Under the pieces are notes generated by a model that was given only the letters and a program-made list of their open reading frames with translations, made no database searches and had not been told where the DNA came from. A DNA stretch of 64,000 nucleotides from Vespa crabro (taxonomy: Eukaryota; Arthropoda; Insecta; Hymenoptera; Vespidae). The position numbers and the translations under genes were made by a program. Of this stretch, positions 48,111 to 61,012 are shown in pieces; position 1 is the first letter of the stretch, and every line of letters begins with the position of its first letter. Location: contig NC_060968.1 of the NCBI RefSeq assembly GCF_910589235.1, positions 1,273,143 through 1,337,142 on the forward strand. The letters run 5' to 3'.

Positions 48111-49741
48111 AAGTGTTTTACGCAATTAGACATATAAAATTCTCAATAATTATTGAATTGTTTTAAAATCGTTATTTTTTTCTTTTTATTTCTGATAGCA
48201 TGCTTTTAAAAACTTGAAAATCTATATATATTAATAATATGTGTGTAATTACGATTCAACTTTAAGGTCATCAAAATGATAAAGACATCCGTTACGTAAA
48301 GATTTTTACGTTATGTACAAATTATTTTTGCTGTTCTTATATATTAAATCTAAATAATAAATTTGTTGGAGATTATGAAAATACATATTTATAATTATTA
48401 TTGTTGGTTAGTGTATCGCTTATTAGTTTGTTATTTTCTCATACTTGATAATCTTTTATTAGTGCTGTTAGGTCGGATAAAATCTTGGATATTGCTTCGT
48501 TAATAAAGTTATTTTTCCTTGTACAGGAATTAGTTTTTCTTACTATTTTACAGTAAAATTAAATCCTTCTTTCACTCTTATAAGACTGTTTATTATTTTA
48601 GTTTCACTTTAATGAAAGGGTTTTCAATTTTGCGATCATCATGAATTATCGATTTCGTTTTCAGATTGACCTAAATGATAGATCTTGATTATTCTTGATC
48701 TTCGATCATTTACCGTGAGATTTTTTCCGTCGAATTGAAATGAAACATAATGAAAAATGATCTTTTTGAACTAGTATATTGATCTCTTACGCAATTAATT
48801 AATTGCGTAATTATAATAAATAATTATAAAAACGGATAATGCTCTTCCGGTTTCACATAATTATCTCGATTACAATATCTCCATTTCGTTTATATCGACA
48901 TCATTATAAATTACATTCGTTGATACTGCTTAAATATTTGATTAGAAATTCAATCAGTTAGACGATAACCATGATTGATAGAAGATAAACTCCACTTATA
49001 AGAAAAGAATCATTGATTTATTATCGTTATTACTTTTTTTAGTTTATCGCAATTCAATTCTGGGAGATTCTAATCAATAAAATTGTTGATTTCTTAACGT
49101 AAGTAAACATAACGATCATCAGAATTTTTATACATTCTTATTACCGTTAGTCCATGCAAAAATTACAATGTTATATATATTAGAAGTTTTTAAATAATTT
49201 TTTAACTGCAAGTAATCTATTTTTTTTAAATAGAAATATATATATCAATTATCGATCTAATTCATCAAGTCAATAGATTCATAATAAAAGTCTGTTAGGT
49301 TTGAGTTCAGGCTTATCTAGGACGCAATATGAGCTTGTTTCTCAATATAATAAATAATTTGGGTACTAGTGTAAATAGTTATGTTCAAATGTATATGCAA
49401 TTATGAGCCTGCATATGATATTTGAACAGAATGTTTCTAAGAGTCGGAACTAGATTTTTGTTTAATTAAAACGAAAATTGAAATATTCGCGTAGCTTTTT
49501 GAGAAAAGTAGATACAGGGTACATTGGTCTGATCAAAGCACGATTTTATAACAATGATTATGATAATGATAATAATGTTGTGGAAATGAAAAGCTATAAT
49601 TGAACGAAATATAAAATATGTAATTTATATATATTATATTCGATCTCATAATGAAATCGTCGCCATTTATAACAAAGCGTTTTTCTAACATTACTTGTCC
49701 ATTAAAGGCACTAAAATAACGAAAAGAATTTCATAGAAAAC
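48111..49741. other. Intergenic region between the OR array and the SDR genes
   Basis: AT-rich sequence with no OR exons, transposon ends or other coding sequence that I could recognise. It should contain the SDR-A promoter. Confidence 0.5.
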
Positions 49742-52700
49742 ATGTGGAACATTCGGCCTTTGATGAACACTATTATGTTCAACTTTCTGGAAATCATTAG
49801 GAATATCATGAAAATATTTATTCCACTGCAATACCGAATGGAGAATATTTCTGGTGAGATTGCTCTTGTCACTGGTGCTGCCGGAGGTCTTGGAAGAGCA
49901 TTAGCTCTTAGTTTAGTTAATCATGGTGCCATCGTTGTTATTTGGGACATCAACCAAAAAGGTGAGTTGACTTTGATAATATATTTTAACCCCTTCTTAA
50001 ATCCTTAATTTATTCGAAATAATAGATAGATGAGTAACGCGTATTATATTTGTATTTTATAGGCATATATTTATTTTTATACACTTTTCCTAACTATAGT
50101 ATGACGTAACATCTAATTTTTTGTTTGTTTTCATTATGTCATACAAATTCATTTCTGCTTACACATTTATGCTTACTGTAAGGATGAAAATAGTAATAAG
50201 TTAAAGTACATCGAAATATGTTTCAAAAAGAAATTTAATTACACTAGAAACCGGTTTAACGTTTGATTATGGAAATTATTGAAAATAATATATTTTCGTA
50301 TTCTTTTGACAGAATCTTTTGTTCGCATTCACTGTTAATGCGAAGCATAATCTGATGTATATAAAAAATAACCAGAAACATAGGCGTTTTTGGATCCAAC
50401 CTTACACGGCTTTTTTCAACCTTACGATGAATACAATATGCTCTCAAATCTTGGCGATCTGTTTCTGAAATTGCCCATATACATATATTTGTTTATCTAT
50501 TTATTACTTTCTGTACCGTATTATGAAAATTCAGTGAAAATGACATGAACAAGTAAAATAACTTTCTGAGATATATATATGATTATAACTGAGATAAATA
50601 CACTCAGTAATAATAATATTTTTAATTATTGTAATTAAAAATATTAATTATTATTATAAAAATTTAATTATTTTAATATTTTTAATATTTTAATTATATA
50701 CTATGAAATACTATATATTTATCTTTTGTCGAATTATGTATGAAAGCAAAATACATAGATGTATCTTTCTTCTATTATACTTTTAATTTCTTCCTAACAG
50801 TGTTTCCAACTTTGACTAAAAGCATATCGAATAAAAACATCTAAATATATTTAATTTCGTTCGTCAAATGATGCATGTATACAATTTACTCATTAAATCG
50901 GCCGAGCTGAATATTTATGAATAGTTGTGACAATTAACTGAAGACTTATAAGTTTGGAATTAATTAATGATTAGAGAAGTATATAAGAATTATTTTTTTT
51001 CGAAAATTGTCAAAAGATGCTTACATAAATGATTGATTTTCTTTCGTTATCTTTCAGGTATCGAAGAAACGATGGAATTGATAAAAGCAGCGGGTGGTAC
51101 TTGTTATGGATACGTTTGCGATGTTCGTAATCGCGATGATATTTATAAAATGGCTGAAATAGTTAGAGAAGAAGTTGGTAAGGTGAGATGACATGCAAAA
51201 CGTTGTTAGATGTTTATTGATGAACATAGCGAAAAATGCTGGCGATTTGCACTAGAACAATTTTCCGAGAGAAATTTCTTCTTGAGATCGATGGATTATG
51301 GAATGCAGGCGTTCTCGTGCTAACGATGTACTTGCTTAGAAAATGATAGTAGATAACGTTCTAATACGTTGGATTTTCTTAAAGGATCAGATTAGCCATT
51401 TAAGTTCATTTATAGTTTTGTCGATTTTTAGGGTCATTTAAGAGAATTAATATTTGAAGAATTACCGTTAATATTAGTTGAAAATTTTTGACAAATGATC
51501 AATAAAGCTAATTTTTTTTCATTTATATCGTGATAATCTTCGATTGTTCTGCATTAAATTTCGGGATATTTTCTAATTTCTACGATTATAAGTTCAATAT
51601 CAATTTAATAAGACACTATGATTACCGGTGAAATATTGTAACGCGTCGTTCGGCACCTATCTCGTATAAATTTTGTTGTTAAAGAATGTCAAACTCACGC
51701 TTTTATATGTAAATAGTAGAATATTTTTATTCAAATATTTATTTAATTTGTAGGTAACTATTTTGATTAATAATGCAGGTGTGGTAAATATTGGAATTTT
51801 CTGGAAGACTTCGGATGATCTTCTTAGTCGTCTAATGGAAGTAAATATTATGAGTCAATTTTGGGTAAGAAAAACAATAATATATCCCCTATACCTTCAA
51901 TTCTAAACGAAATCATTTAGTATAATACTGTTTAATGTTATTGTTTATTAACAAAAATATAATTCAAACATTGCGGTGGATTACAGATTCGAATAAAGAT
52001 AGTGATATCTAAACGTACCATATCGTTGTAAAGTGAACTGTTTTTCGACTATCCTTAGGTTCACAGTTCTTTATTTTTGATCCTTCAAGCCCTTTGAACA
52101 TATAAGAATTATCATCAAAATTGTCAGTTAGAATTTCTCGAAAAATTTTTACAGGTACTCTTTATATTCATGATATATCCTTGTATATATATGTCCGTGT
52201 GCATATCGTTGTACAGCAAGTTGAATCGTTTATAAGGTTAATTAGAGGAAATTTCATGAATTGTTTTTACTGGTTATTTGCATGAATTCATTAGCACTAT
52301 CGTCTATCATTTCCAAAAGAGAAAAAAAAATAGTAAATTGAAATCTGATAGACACCCGATTGTTTTTGAATGAAATCAAAAGAATGTAGTCGTTTTGATC
52401 GTGACAGAATTAATGTAAAACCAGTTATCCATTTCTACATGTAAATTCGGAGCGATTATACCGAACAATCGATTTGCTGAGTGTAGATGACCAAAAATCA
52501 ATGAAAAATCATTTTGGCTTACTAATTCGATTCAGTACCGCAAGAATGTTCAAACGTATATAATCGTCCGATGACAAATATTTTCTTCATGATAATAATG
52601 AAACATATAAATTTGTTGCAATTATATGTATTCCTATTAAATTTCTTGATTCTTATAATAAAAAAGTCTTTTTCAGACAGTCAAAGCATTCCTTCCGGCA

Positions 52701-53459
52701 ATGATGGAAAGCAACAAAGGCCATATTGTGAACATAGCGAGTATAGCAGGTCTCATTGGATGTTCGGTAATCGTAGATTATTCTGCGTCTAAGTATGCAG
52801 TTATTGGTTTCAGTGAAGCATTACAAATGGAATTAGACGTATGTATTTTGTTTAATTTAGTATATTTATTTACTGATAGAAATATCGATTAGTTGGCTAC
52901 ATTTTTAATTCTATATTATTTTTTCATTTCTGTTTATATATTTTATTTAGTTTCATGGACATGACGTTAGCATTACATCAGTATGCCCGACGTTCATTGA
53001 CAATACCGGCATGCCAGCAGCTAAATTCTCTGGGTAGGAATGTTTAATACAAGTAGAGTTAATTATTGTATAAATATGATAAAAATAAATATTTGTTTCA
53101 GGCTTGTTCCAATTGTTAGTCCGCAATATGTTGCTGAAAGTACTATTACTTCCATTCGGTGTAATAGGAAGTTTGTTTTGGTGCCAAATTACATGTACTT
53201 TCTACTATTTTTTAAATGGTATAATAGATTTCTCAGAAAAACTTTATCTGCACAATTGTAACAGTTTTCTTTTATTTTTATCGTTTACAATTTCAATAAC
53301 AAATCTAAACCAAATTTCAGGATAATACCACGTCATATCTACCATCAAATATTTAAATTTTTAACGCAAATGGAACCAACTGAATTTTATCCAATAGAAA
53401 GTCAAGAAAAATGTAAAACACATCTTCCAAACGCAAGTAATGTTGTCATTACATCATAA
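49742..53459 (+). CDS. Short-chain dehydrogenase/reductase SDR-A (SDR16C / retinol dehydrogenase-like)
   Basis: Exons: 49742-49961, 51058-51182, 51754-51864, 52677-52838, 52951-53033, 53102-53218, 53321-53459. They total 957 nt and 318 residues. A hydrophobic N-terminus (about residues 10-30) suggests a membrane or lipid-droplet anchor. The Rossmann motif TGAAGGLG is at residues 44-51, with an Asp at the end of strand 2 (VIWDIN, residue 69), favouring NAD(H). NNAG is at 121-124, an active-site Asn in MEVNIMSQ, catalytic S174 (NIASIAG), and Y187/K191 (YSASK). The family oxidises or reduces retinoids, steroids or fatty alcohols; the substrate here is unknown. ATG 49742 is chosen because SDR-B aligns from the same MW. 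The exon 6 donor GTATAA is weak; reading through it would end the protein at 53261. Confidence 0.88.
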
Positions 53460-53649
53460 CAACTAAGCAGTTTTACTTAATTTTTGCGAAAAGTATCATT
53501 TACTGATATGTAAATATTTCAATATGAATATATGGATTATAGAATATGAATAAAGAGGAGAATCATCAATCGTAAAATTATCAAATAAAAAGAGTTCATA
53601 ATTTCGGAATAGATTATCGGAAACGAGTATAATTTGTTTCTTACAATTT

Positions 53650-53794
53650 ATTTATCTTATAACTAAAGTCCCAATAGCTTGGTTATTACGTCAATAACCC
53701 AATCTATATTTGAAGCTCCCATCTGTGTGTAATTGTTTTAACTTAGGTCAAGACACATGTGTACTCGAGCGATAAAATTACCAATCCGGTTTTC
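53650..53794 (+). repeat. Diverged direct repeat, copy 1 (second copy 54615-54769)
   Basis: Shared anchors are TTTATCTTATAACTAA, then TTGAAGCTMCCATCT, AACTTRRGTCAAG and CCGGTTTTC in the same order and similar spacing about 960 bp apart. Both copies recur in the downstream SDR duplicate (about 61203 and 62168). The origin is unknown; the flanks of an old inserted element are possible. Confidence 0.6.
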
Positions 53795-55830
53795 ATTTCA
53801 AAATACCGCTCGCGGCATAATGCTAAATTAACAGGAGAGCATAAATTCCTTTGAAGGAACATCGTGAGGTAGATGAGGGATAATATATTTAGTAGATATT
53901 ACAGTATATTTATTGTAGTATGATACAATTGTCGTTGTGTTCTTGAGTTATGATTCGCATTGGCTAGTTCTGAATTAATGAGATAAAACTCGGATGTTTG
54001 TAAGTTGTGAATCTGAAGTATATAAGTTAGACTGCTACGATTTAGTTTGTGCTAGACACCTTCCTTTGAGGCATAGCCAGTTATGTTGATAAGACTCGAC
54101 TGTCCTACTGGTGAGTGCGAATGTTTGGGTGCTATCGTCTGCGAATTTTTATATGCAATGGAACGTATTATTTGTTGTATCGTTGATAATGAACATGAGT
54201 GATCTGATTTATTTTCTGATCTGATTTATAGTTTATTTTGTATCGATATAAATTGTTATATAATTTTTTAATTTTTCTGATTTATTTGCACTAACTTAAA
54301 AAAAAAGAAATATATATATATATATATCTATATATATATATCTATATATATGTAGGAATTTCACTAGGAATAACACTAAGACCGTAATGTCTTTCTGAAA
54401 TAAATTTATTTTAATACACGGAAGGATGCACATATAAAGAAGGAAAATTATAAAGCAAAGGTAAAATATATGCACAATCTCTTATGAAATATCTTTTTAT
54501 TATCGAAAAGGAATTACTCTTCTTATGTATCTTTTCTCTTACTCCTTTTTTTTTCCAATCCTTACAACTCTTTTCTTAATTTCTACCGATGTATTATACT
54601 GTACCTTACTATGTATTTATCTTATAACTAATGTTCAAATACTTTTGCTGTTATACTTTACGAACCAACATTTGAAGCTACCATCTATGAGTAACAGTTT
54701 CTTAACTTGAGTCAAGGATAGGATACATGAGCATCCAAGTGATAAATTGATCAAACCGGTTTTCCTTGGATAGAAAATAATTCAACGATATTTTTGTTAA
54801 TGTGTCAGTTGTAAACTGTGTATTAATATTAGGTATACGTATCTCAAATATGTAGATACATATGTTTGGTAGAAGATACCAAACTGGCTAGAAAAATGTT
54901 TTTATATGTATCTGAGATATGCCGGTCAACAAATTAACTGAAAAACGGAAAGGTTCCAGAAGGTTGCTAATCGTACGTGTGGGTTTAAACATAAGGTTAT
55001 CCATTCAGTACATGAATAAAGAAATGTTAAGTTCTAATAGTAATTGGTTATGTGCATCTTGCAGTTGCGTATGGTTATGGAAAATATAGATCTGGGATAT
55101 TAGAAGAGAGAGAATGAAAAATAGCGTCGTAATTGAATGCGAAAGAGAGTTTTGAGTAATGTCCATCGATTGACGTACGAGTGGAACAAGTTAGGAAGGA
55201 CAACCAGCAAAGCAAAAAATTAACAGAGAGACAGATGGGACAACGAATAGCGAAGAGCGAACAGTGAACAGCATATGATATTATTCATTTTGTAATTTTT
55301 TAATTAAATATATTTTTCAATACAGTATATTTGGTGTACGTAGTCGAGTAGAATATTGTTTTTTTAGCGTTGAGCCGGCCTATTAGTAGGGTAAAAATTA
55401 ACCCGCTATTTGTTTTTAACAGCTTTAATTATATTTTTTCTCATACACACACACACATATTTCTGCACCTATATACTTGTGTAGATTTAATATCATATAT
55501 TTTTATTAAATATATTAATCAAATTATTTATTTTTTTTAGATTCTTATTGTATTTTTTATATTGTAAATCGGTTAGTTGACAATTCTTATTAGATTTATA
55601 TTAACTACTTCAATTTGATCTTATTTTCTTAATCTGTGATGAGGAAAATATACGCGTTCGTAGAAACTAAACAAAGATAACAGTTTGTTCTTATTGTCAA
55701 TAGAAAAAATATAACAATTTAATATAACAAATGAACGTAAAATATTAATTGCAATTGAGTACAAATTGTTCAGTTGAAAAATATTTATAAGAAAATGTAA
55801 TTAATCGAAAAAATGTATTATACAAAATAA

Positions 55831-56145
55831 ATGCAACAGGATTGTCAATCGCGAAAATTTCATAAAAAAGGAATAGACCCAGTGGATTTTTTTAACTATA
55901 ACGACATCGACAACGAGGAAGGTTTATTTTTGTTTTTTCTTATTTTTTTTTGTTATATTTTTATAATAACTACGATTTTGATAAAAATCAATAAAAACTA
56001 TTGGACGTACGTTGTTCTCGTGATCCATACGTTGCACTTACTCAAAAGATCAGGTAATTTATTGGATTTATGGAAAGAATCATGCTCGCGTTCCTTTTGT
56101 TTCTTTGGCAAAAAGATCTCGCTATTTTCTTTCGAAATCAAATAA
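55831..56145 (+). CDS. Doubtful 104-codon open frame with one hydrophobic segment
   Basis: A polar start (MQQDCQSRKFHKKG) is followed by an F/I-rich hydrophobic stretch at about residues 31-52. No family is recognised and no splice partners were found. An identical copy at 63384-63698 is explained by the 7553-bp duplication, so it gives no evidence of selection. I regard it as probably not a gene. Confidence 0.12.
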   Translation: MQQDCQSRKFHKKGIDPVDFFNYNDIDNEEGLFLFFLIFFCYIFIITTILIKINKNYWTYVVLVIHTLHLLKRSGNLLDLWKESCSRSFCFFGKKISLFSFEIK

Positions 56146-57377
56146 TTTCCATTTACCGTTTTATGCATGATGAAATAAGTTACCACGTTTTTTATTGATG
56201 CATTTTTTGATTTTTCCCCCTTCTCTCTCTCTCTCTCTCTCTCTCTCTTTTGCACATTCAATCATGCTACTATTTTATATAGACGAAATATTTTATATAG
56301 ACGAAATTTATATTGTAGTCGCAGGAAAAAGAGTGAAAAGTGAAATTGTTATTTATTTAAAATAAATCATGAAGTAGAAAAAGCAATAATTGAGAGAGAG
56401 AGAGGGGGATAGAGTGAAAGCAAGAGAGGGAGAGAGGTAGAAAGAAATTTCGATCAATTATATGTTATATTAAAAATATCGAAAACAACTTATTTATATG
56501 AAAATGTTCTTTTATTCTAATTACATTGAGTCGTTTACAAGAAACGAAACATATGGATTATGATTATTAAAATAAGAAATAAAATGTTATGTTTCAATTT
56601 GATTGAGAAACATTTCTTTGAAATAGGACATGAATAGTTTCAAATATTGTTATCACTTTTTCGGATCAGTTTATAATTTTTAGATTGAGTTTTTCGTGCA
56701 GGAACAAGATAAAAAGCATCGATTGATCACAATGCAATTTTTGAAATAAAATCTTTTTTAGAACTCATTGATATTTTGTCATAATCATTTTCAGGAAGTG
56801 TTGAACTTATGTTATATAATCTGACGATTTCTCACCAAATGTTACTCCCGTTTATTCATATTACTTTCGTTCCATCTTGTGTACATTGGTTATGGAAGTT
56901 TTATTTCAAGAAAGATTTTGAATTATGTAGTTATTAGTTCTGGTATATGATATAACGACAAATATTCACTGAAGGCATGTACAAAACGTTTGGAATCAAT
57001 TGGTCAAATATATATGTATAGTAGCCAGTTTTGAAATGCATATTTCCCCCGCTCTTCACTGTATGAATATCCCCACTACGCATATAATATCTCGTTCAAC
57101 TTGCTCGGCATTCAGTTCGTCGATAACCATAGAACGAAGAGGACTGCCTCTTTTTTTAAGAAGAATTATTGTTTTCGTTGACAATTCGTTGCCGTTATTT
57201 AGTTAATCTTTTTCCGCTGCTTCTTTTATCCTGAAATAAGATCTGTGGACACTTTATTATGTTTTATATTTCGTCTCATTAATTAAATTGTTGTTATTGG
57301 TTAATACAGGATATTTTCTTACAATCATCAATTGCTTAGAAAGAGAGACGAATCTAACCGTAAGGTTTGATGTAATC

Positions 57378-60300
57378 ATGTGGATCGTTCTACCAGTGCT
57401 CAAATTTATCATATCTATATTTATTGAAATTATGAGAAGTATTATGAAGTTATTTATTCCGTTGAAATATCAAATGAAGGACATTTCTGGCGAAATTGCT
57501 CTCGTCACAGGTGCTGCCGGAGGTCTTGGAAGAGCATTAGCCATCGGTTTAGCTAATCATGGTGTCATCGTTGTCATTTGGGACATCAATCAGAAGGGTG
57601 CGTTTACTTTGATATTATATATTATTTAAAAAATTATTTGTTTATTCAAAATTATATACGGAAGATAAATCTATGCTTAATTACGGGACAAATTTTCGTA
57701 TTTAAAATCTTCATATGATTCTAGTCACATATATTCTTACGTTAGTATGTATTGTATTATTATTTCTATATTACGTTTGTATATATTGTATTGTATTATA
57801 TGTTTTTATATATAGTAATAAATCATCTAAGTTTAAGATCACATTTTGATCATTATAAGGTTGAGAAAAAGTCATATATATATTGATACGAAAACTTTCT
57901 CTTCTTATGTCATAAATATTTTTAGACGACTTGTTTACGGTTTTAGAATGAACGAAATATATTCTTAAAGTTTTCTATTTGTTTCGGAATCGTCTTTCAG
58001 ACACATATTTATTTATATATTTATTATATTCTGCACTTTAGCAGAAAGATTAAGTGAAAGTGATGAAATTAAATAAGATATCTTCCTTCTTAAGATAAAA
58101 TATTATTAATAATATCTTATGGAATGTAGGCGTTCTCGTGCTAACGATGTACTTGCTTAGAAAATGATAGTAGATAACGTTCTAATACGTTGGATTTTCT
58201 TAAAGGATCAGATTAATAAATTATTATTAATTATTTATTAATTATTATAAGAATCTATACATTTATCTTTCGTTGTATTAAGTACAAATGCATACATACA
58301 TATATGTATCTTAAATCTATTATACGCAGTTATTTCTAATGTCTTTCTAATCTTTATTTCAACACTCACTAATAGCATGTCGAATAAAAATATCTAAATA
58401 TATTTAATTTCGTTCGTCAAATGATGCATGTATACAATTTACTCATTAAATCGGCCGAGCCGAATATTTATGAATAGTTGTGACAATTAACTGAAGACTT
58501 ATAAGTTTGGAATTAATTAATGATTAGAGAAGTATATAAGAATTATTTTTTTTCGAAAATTGTCAAAAGATGCTTACATAAATGATTGATTTTCTTTCGT
58601 TATCTTTCAGGTATCGAAGAAACGATGGAATTGATAAAAGCAGCGGGTGGTACTTGTTATGGATACGTTTGCGATGTTCGTAATCGCGATGATATTTATA
58701 AAATGGCTGAAATAGTTAGAGAAGAAGTTGGTAAGGTGAGATGACATGCAAAACGTTGTTAGATGTTTATTGATGAACATAGCGAAAAATGCTGGCGATT
58801 TGCACTAGAACAATTTTCCGAGAGAAATTTCTTCTTGAGATCGATGGATTATGGAATGCAGGCGTTCTCGTGCTAACGATGTACTTGCTTAGAAAATGAT
58901 AGTAGATAACGTTCTAATACGTTGGATTTTCTTAAAGGATCAGATTAGCCATTTAAGTTCATTTATAGTTTTGTCGATTTTTAGGGTCATTTAAGAGAAT
59001 TAATATTTGAAGAATTACCGTTAATATTAGTTGAAAATTTTTGACAAATGATCAATAAAGCTAATTTTTTTTCATTTATATCGTGATAATCTTCGATTGT
59101 TCTGCATTAAATTTCGGGATATTTTCTAATTTCTACGATTATAAGTTCAATATCAATTTAATAAGACACTATGATTACCGGTGAAATATTGTAACGCGTC
59201 GTTCGGCACCTATCTCGTATAAATTTTGTTGTTAAAGAATGTCAAACTCACGCTTTTATATGTAAATAGTAGAATATTTTTATTCAAATATTTATTTAAT
59301 TTGTAGGTAACTATTTTGATTAATAATGCAGGTGTGGTAAATATTGGAATTTTCTGGAAGACTTCGGATGATCTTCTTAGTCGTCTAATGGAAGTAAATA
59401 TTATGAGTCAATTTTGGGTAAGAAAAACAATAATATATCCCCTATACCTTCAATTCTAAACGAAATCATTTAGTATAATACTGTTTAATGTTATTGTTTA
59501 TTAACAAAAATATAATTCAAACATTGCGGTGGATTACAGATTCGAATAAAGATAGTGATATCTAAACGTACCATATCGTTGTAAAGTGAACTGTTTTTCG
59601 ACTATCCTTAGGTTCACAGTTCTTTATTTTTGATCCTTCAAGCCCTTTGAACATATAAGAATTATCATCAAAATTGTCAGTTAGAATTTCTCGAAAAATT
59701 TTTACAGGTACTCTTTATATTCATGATATATCCTTGTATATATATGTCCGTGTGCATATCGTTGTACAGCAAGTTGAATCGTTTATAAGGTTAATTAGAG
59801 GAAATTTCATGAATTGTTTTTACTGGTTATTTGCATGAATTCATTAGCACTATCGTCTATCATTTCCAAAAGAGAAAAAAAAATAGTAAATTGAAATCTG
59901 ATAGACACCCGATTGTTTTTGAATGAAATCAAAAGAATGTAGTCGTTTTGATCGTGACAGAATTAATGTAAAACCAGTTATCCATTTCTACATGTAAATT
60001 CGGAGCGATTATACCGAACAATCGATTTGCTGAGTGTAGATGACCAAAAATCAATGAAAAATCATTTTGGCTTACTAATTCGATTCAGTACCGCAAGAAT
60101 GTTCAAACGTATATAATCGTCCGATGACAAATATTTTCTTCATGATAATAATGAAACATATAAATTTGTTGCAATTATATGTATTCCTATTAAATTTCTT
60201 GATTCTTATAATAAAAAAGTCTTTTTCAGACAGTCAAAGCATTCCTTCCGGCAATGATGGAAAGCAACAAAGGCCATATTGTGAACATAGCGAGTATAGC

Positions 60301-61012
60301 AGGTCTCATTGGATGTTCGGTAATCGTAGATTATTCTGCGTCTAAGTATGCAGTTATTGGTTTCAGTGAAGCATTACAAATGGAATTAGACGTATGTATT
60401 TTGTTTAATTTAGTATATTTATTTACTGATAGAAATATCGATTAGTTGGCTACATTTTTAATTCTATATTATTTTTTCATTTCTGTTTATATATTTTATT
60501 TAGTTTCATGGACATGACGTTAGCATTACATCAGTATGCCCGACGTTCATTGACAATACCGGCATGCCAGCAGCTAAATTCTCTGGGTAGGAATGTTTAA
60601 TACAAGTAGAGTTAATTATTGTATAAATATGATAAAAATAAATATTTGTTTCAGGCTTGTTCCAATTGTTAGTCCGCAATATGTTGCTGAAAGTACTATT
60701 ACTTCCATTCGGTGTAATAGGAAGTTTGTTTTGGTGCCAAATTACATGTACTTTCTACTATTTTTTAAATGGTATAATAGATTTCTCAGAAAAACTTTAT
60801 CTGCACAATTGTAACAGTTTTCTTTTATTTTTATCGTTTACAATTTCAATAACAAATCTAAACCAAATTTCAGGATAATACCACGTCATATCTACCATCA
60901 AATATTTAAATTTTTAACGCAAATGGAACCAACTGAATTTTATCCAATAGAAAGTCAAGAAAAATGTAAAACACATCTTCCAAACGCAAGTAATGTTGTC
61001 ATTACATCATAA
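57378..61012 (+). CDS. Short-chain dehydrogenase/reductase SDR-B, paralogue of SDR-A
   Basis: Exons: 57378-57597, 58611-58735, 59307-59417, 60230-60391, 60504-60586, 60655-60771, 60874-61012. They total 957 nt and 318 residues. Exon 1 is clearly diverged from SDR-A (MWIVLPVLKFIISIFIEIMR against MWNIRPLMNTIMFNFLEIIR) but keeps TGAAGGLGRALA and VIWDINQK. From exon 2 on, the coding sequence appears identical to SDR-A, including NNAG, catalytic S174, Y187 and K191. So the two genes differ only in the membrane anchor, part of the cofactor-binding fold, the promoter and most of intron 1. Intron 1 also holds a 99-bp copy of intron 2 sequence. Same expected activity as SDR-A, possibly with different expression. 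Confidence 0.88.
58117..58215 (+). repeat. 99-bp copy of SDR intron 2 sequence inside SDR-B intron 1
   Basis: Matches 51296-51394 (SDR-A intron 2), and the same place in SDR-B intron 2, over 99 bp with one noticed difference (C/T). It is flanked by ATTATTAATAATA-type sequence and absent from SDR-A intron 1. Confidence 0.88.

Larger units (their letters stand above)
50841..56447 (+). repeat. SDR tandem duplication, copy 1
   Basis: Matches 58394-64000 at a constant offset of 7553 bp. By eye I found one base difference (T 50908 against C 58461) and no indels. It covers the end of SDR intron 1, exons 2-7 and about 3 kb downstream. Confidence 0.9.
53460..57377. other. Intergenic region between SDR-A and SDR-B
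   Basis: No confident gene. It contains a pair of related direct repeats, a TA tract at about 54310-54352, a stretch at about 55080-55280 with less biased composition, and CT and GA microsatellites near 56223-56248 and 56394-56440. The part up to 56447 is duplicated after SDR-B. Confidence 0.55.

Noticed and set aside
52571..52792. 73-codon open frame overlapping SDR exon 4 (repeat at 60124-60345)
   Set aside because: Starts in intron 3 and reads exon 4 in the wrong frame; the SDR frame contains the S-Y-K catalytic motif.
55831..56145. Conservation of the 104-codon frame as evidence for a gene
   Set aside because: The identical copy at 63384-63698 lies inside a block that is identical at all sites, so identity says nothing about coding constraint.
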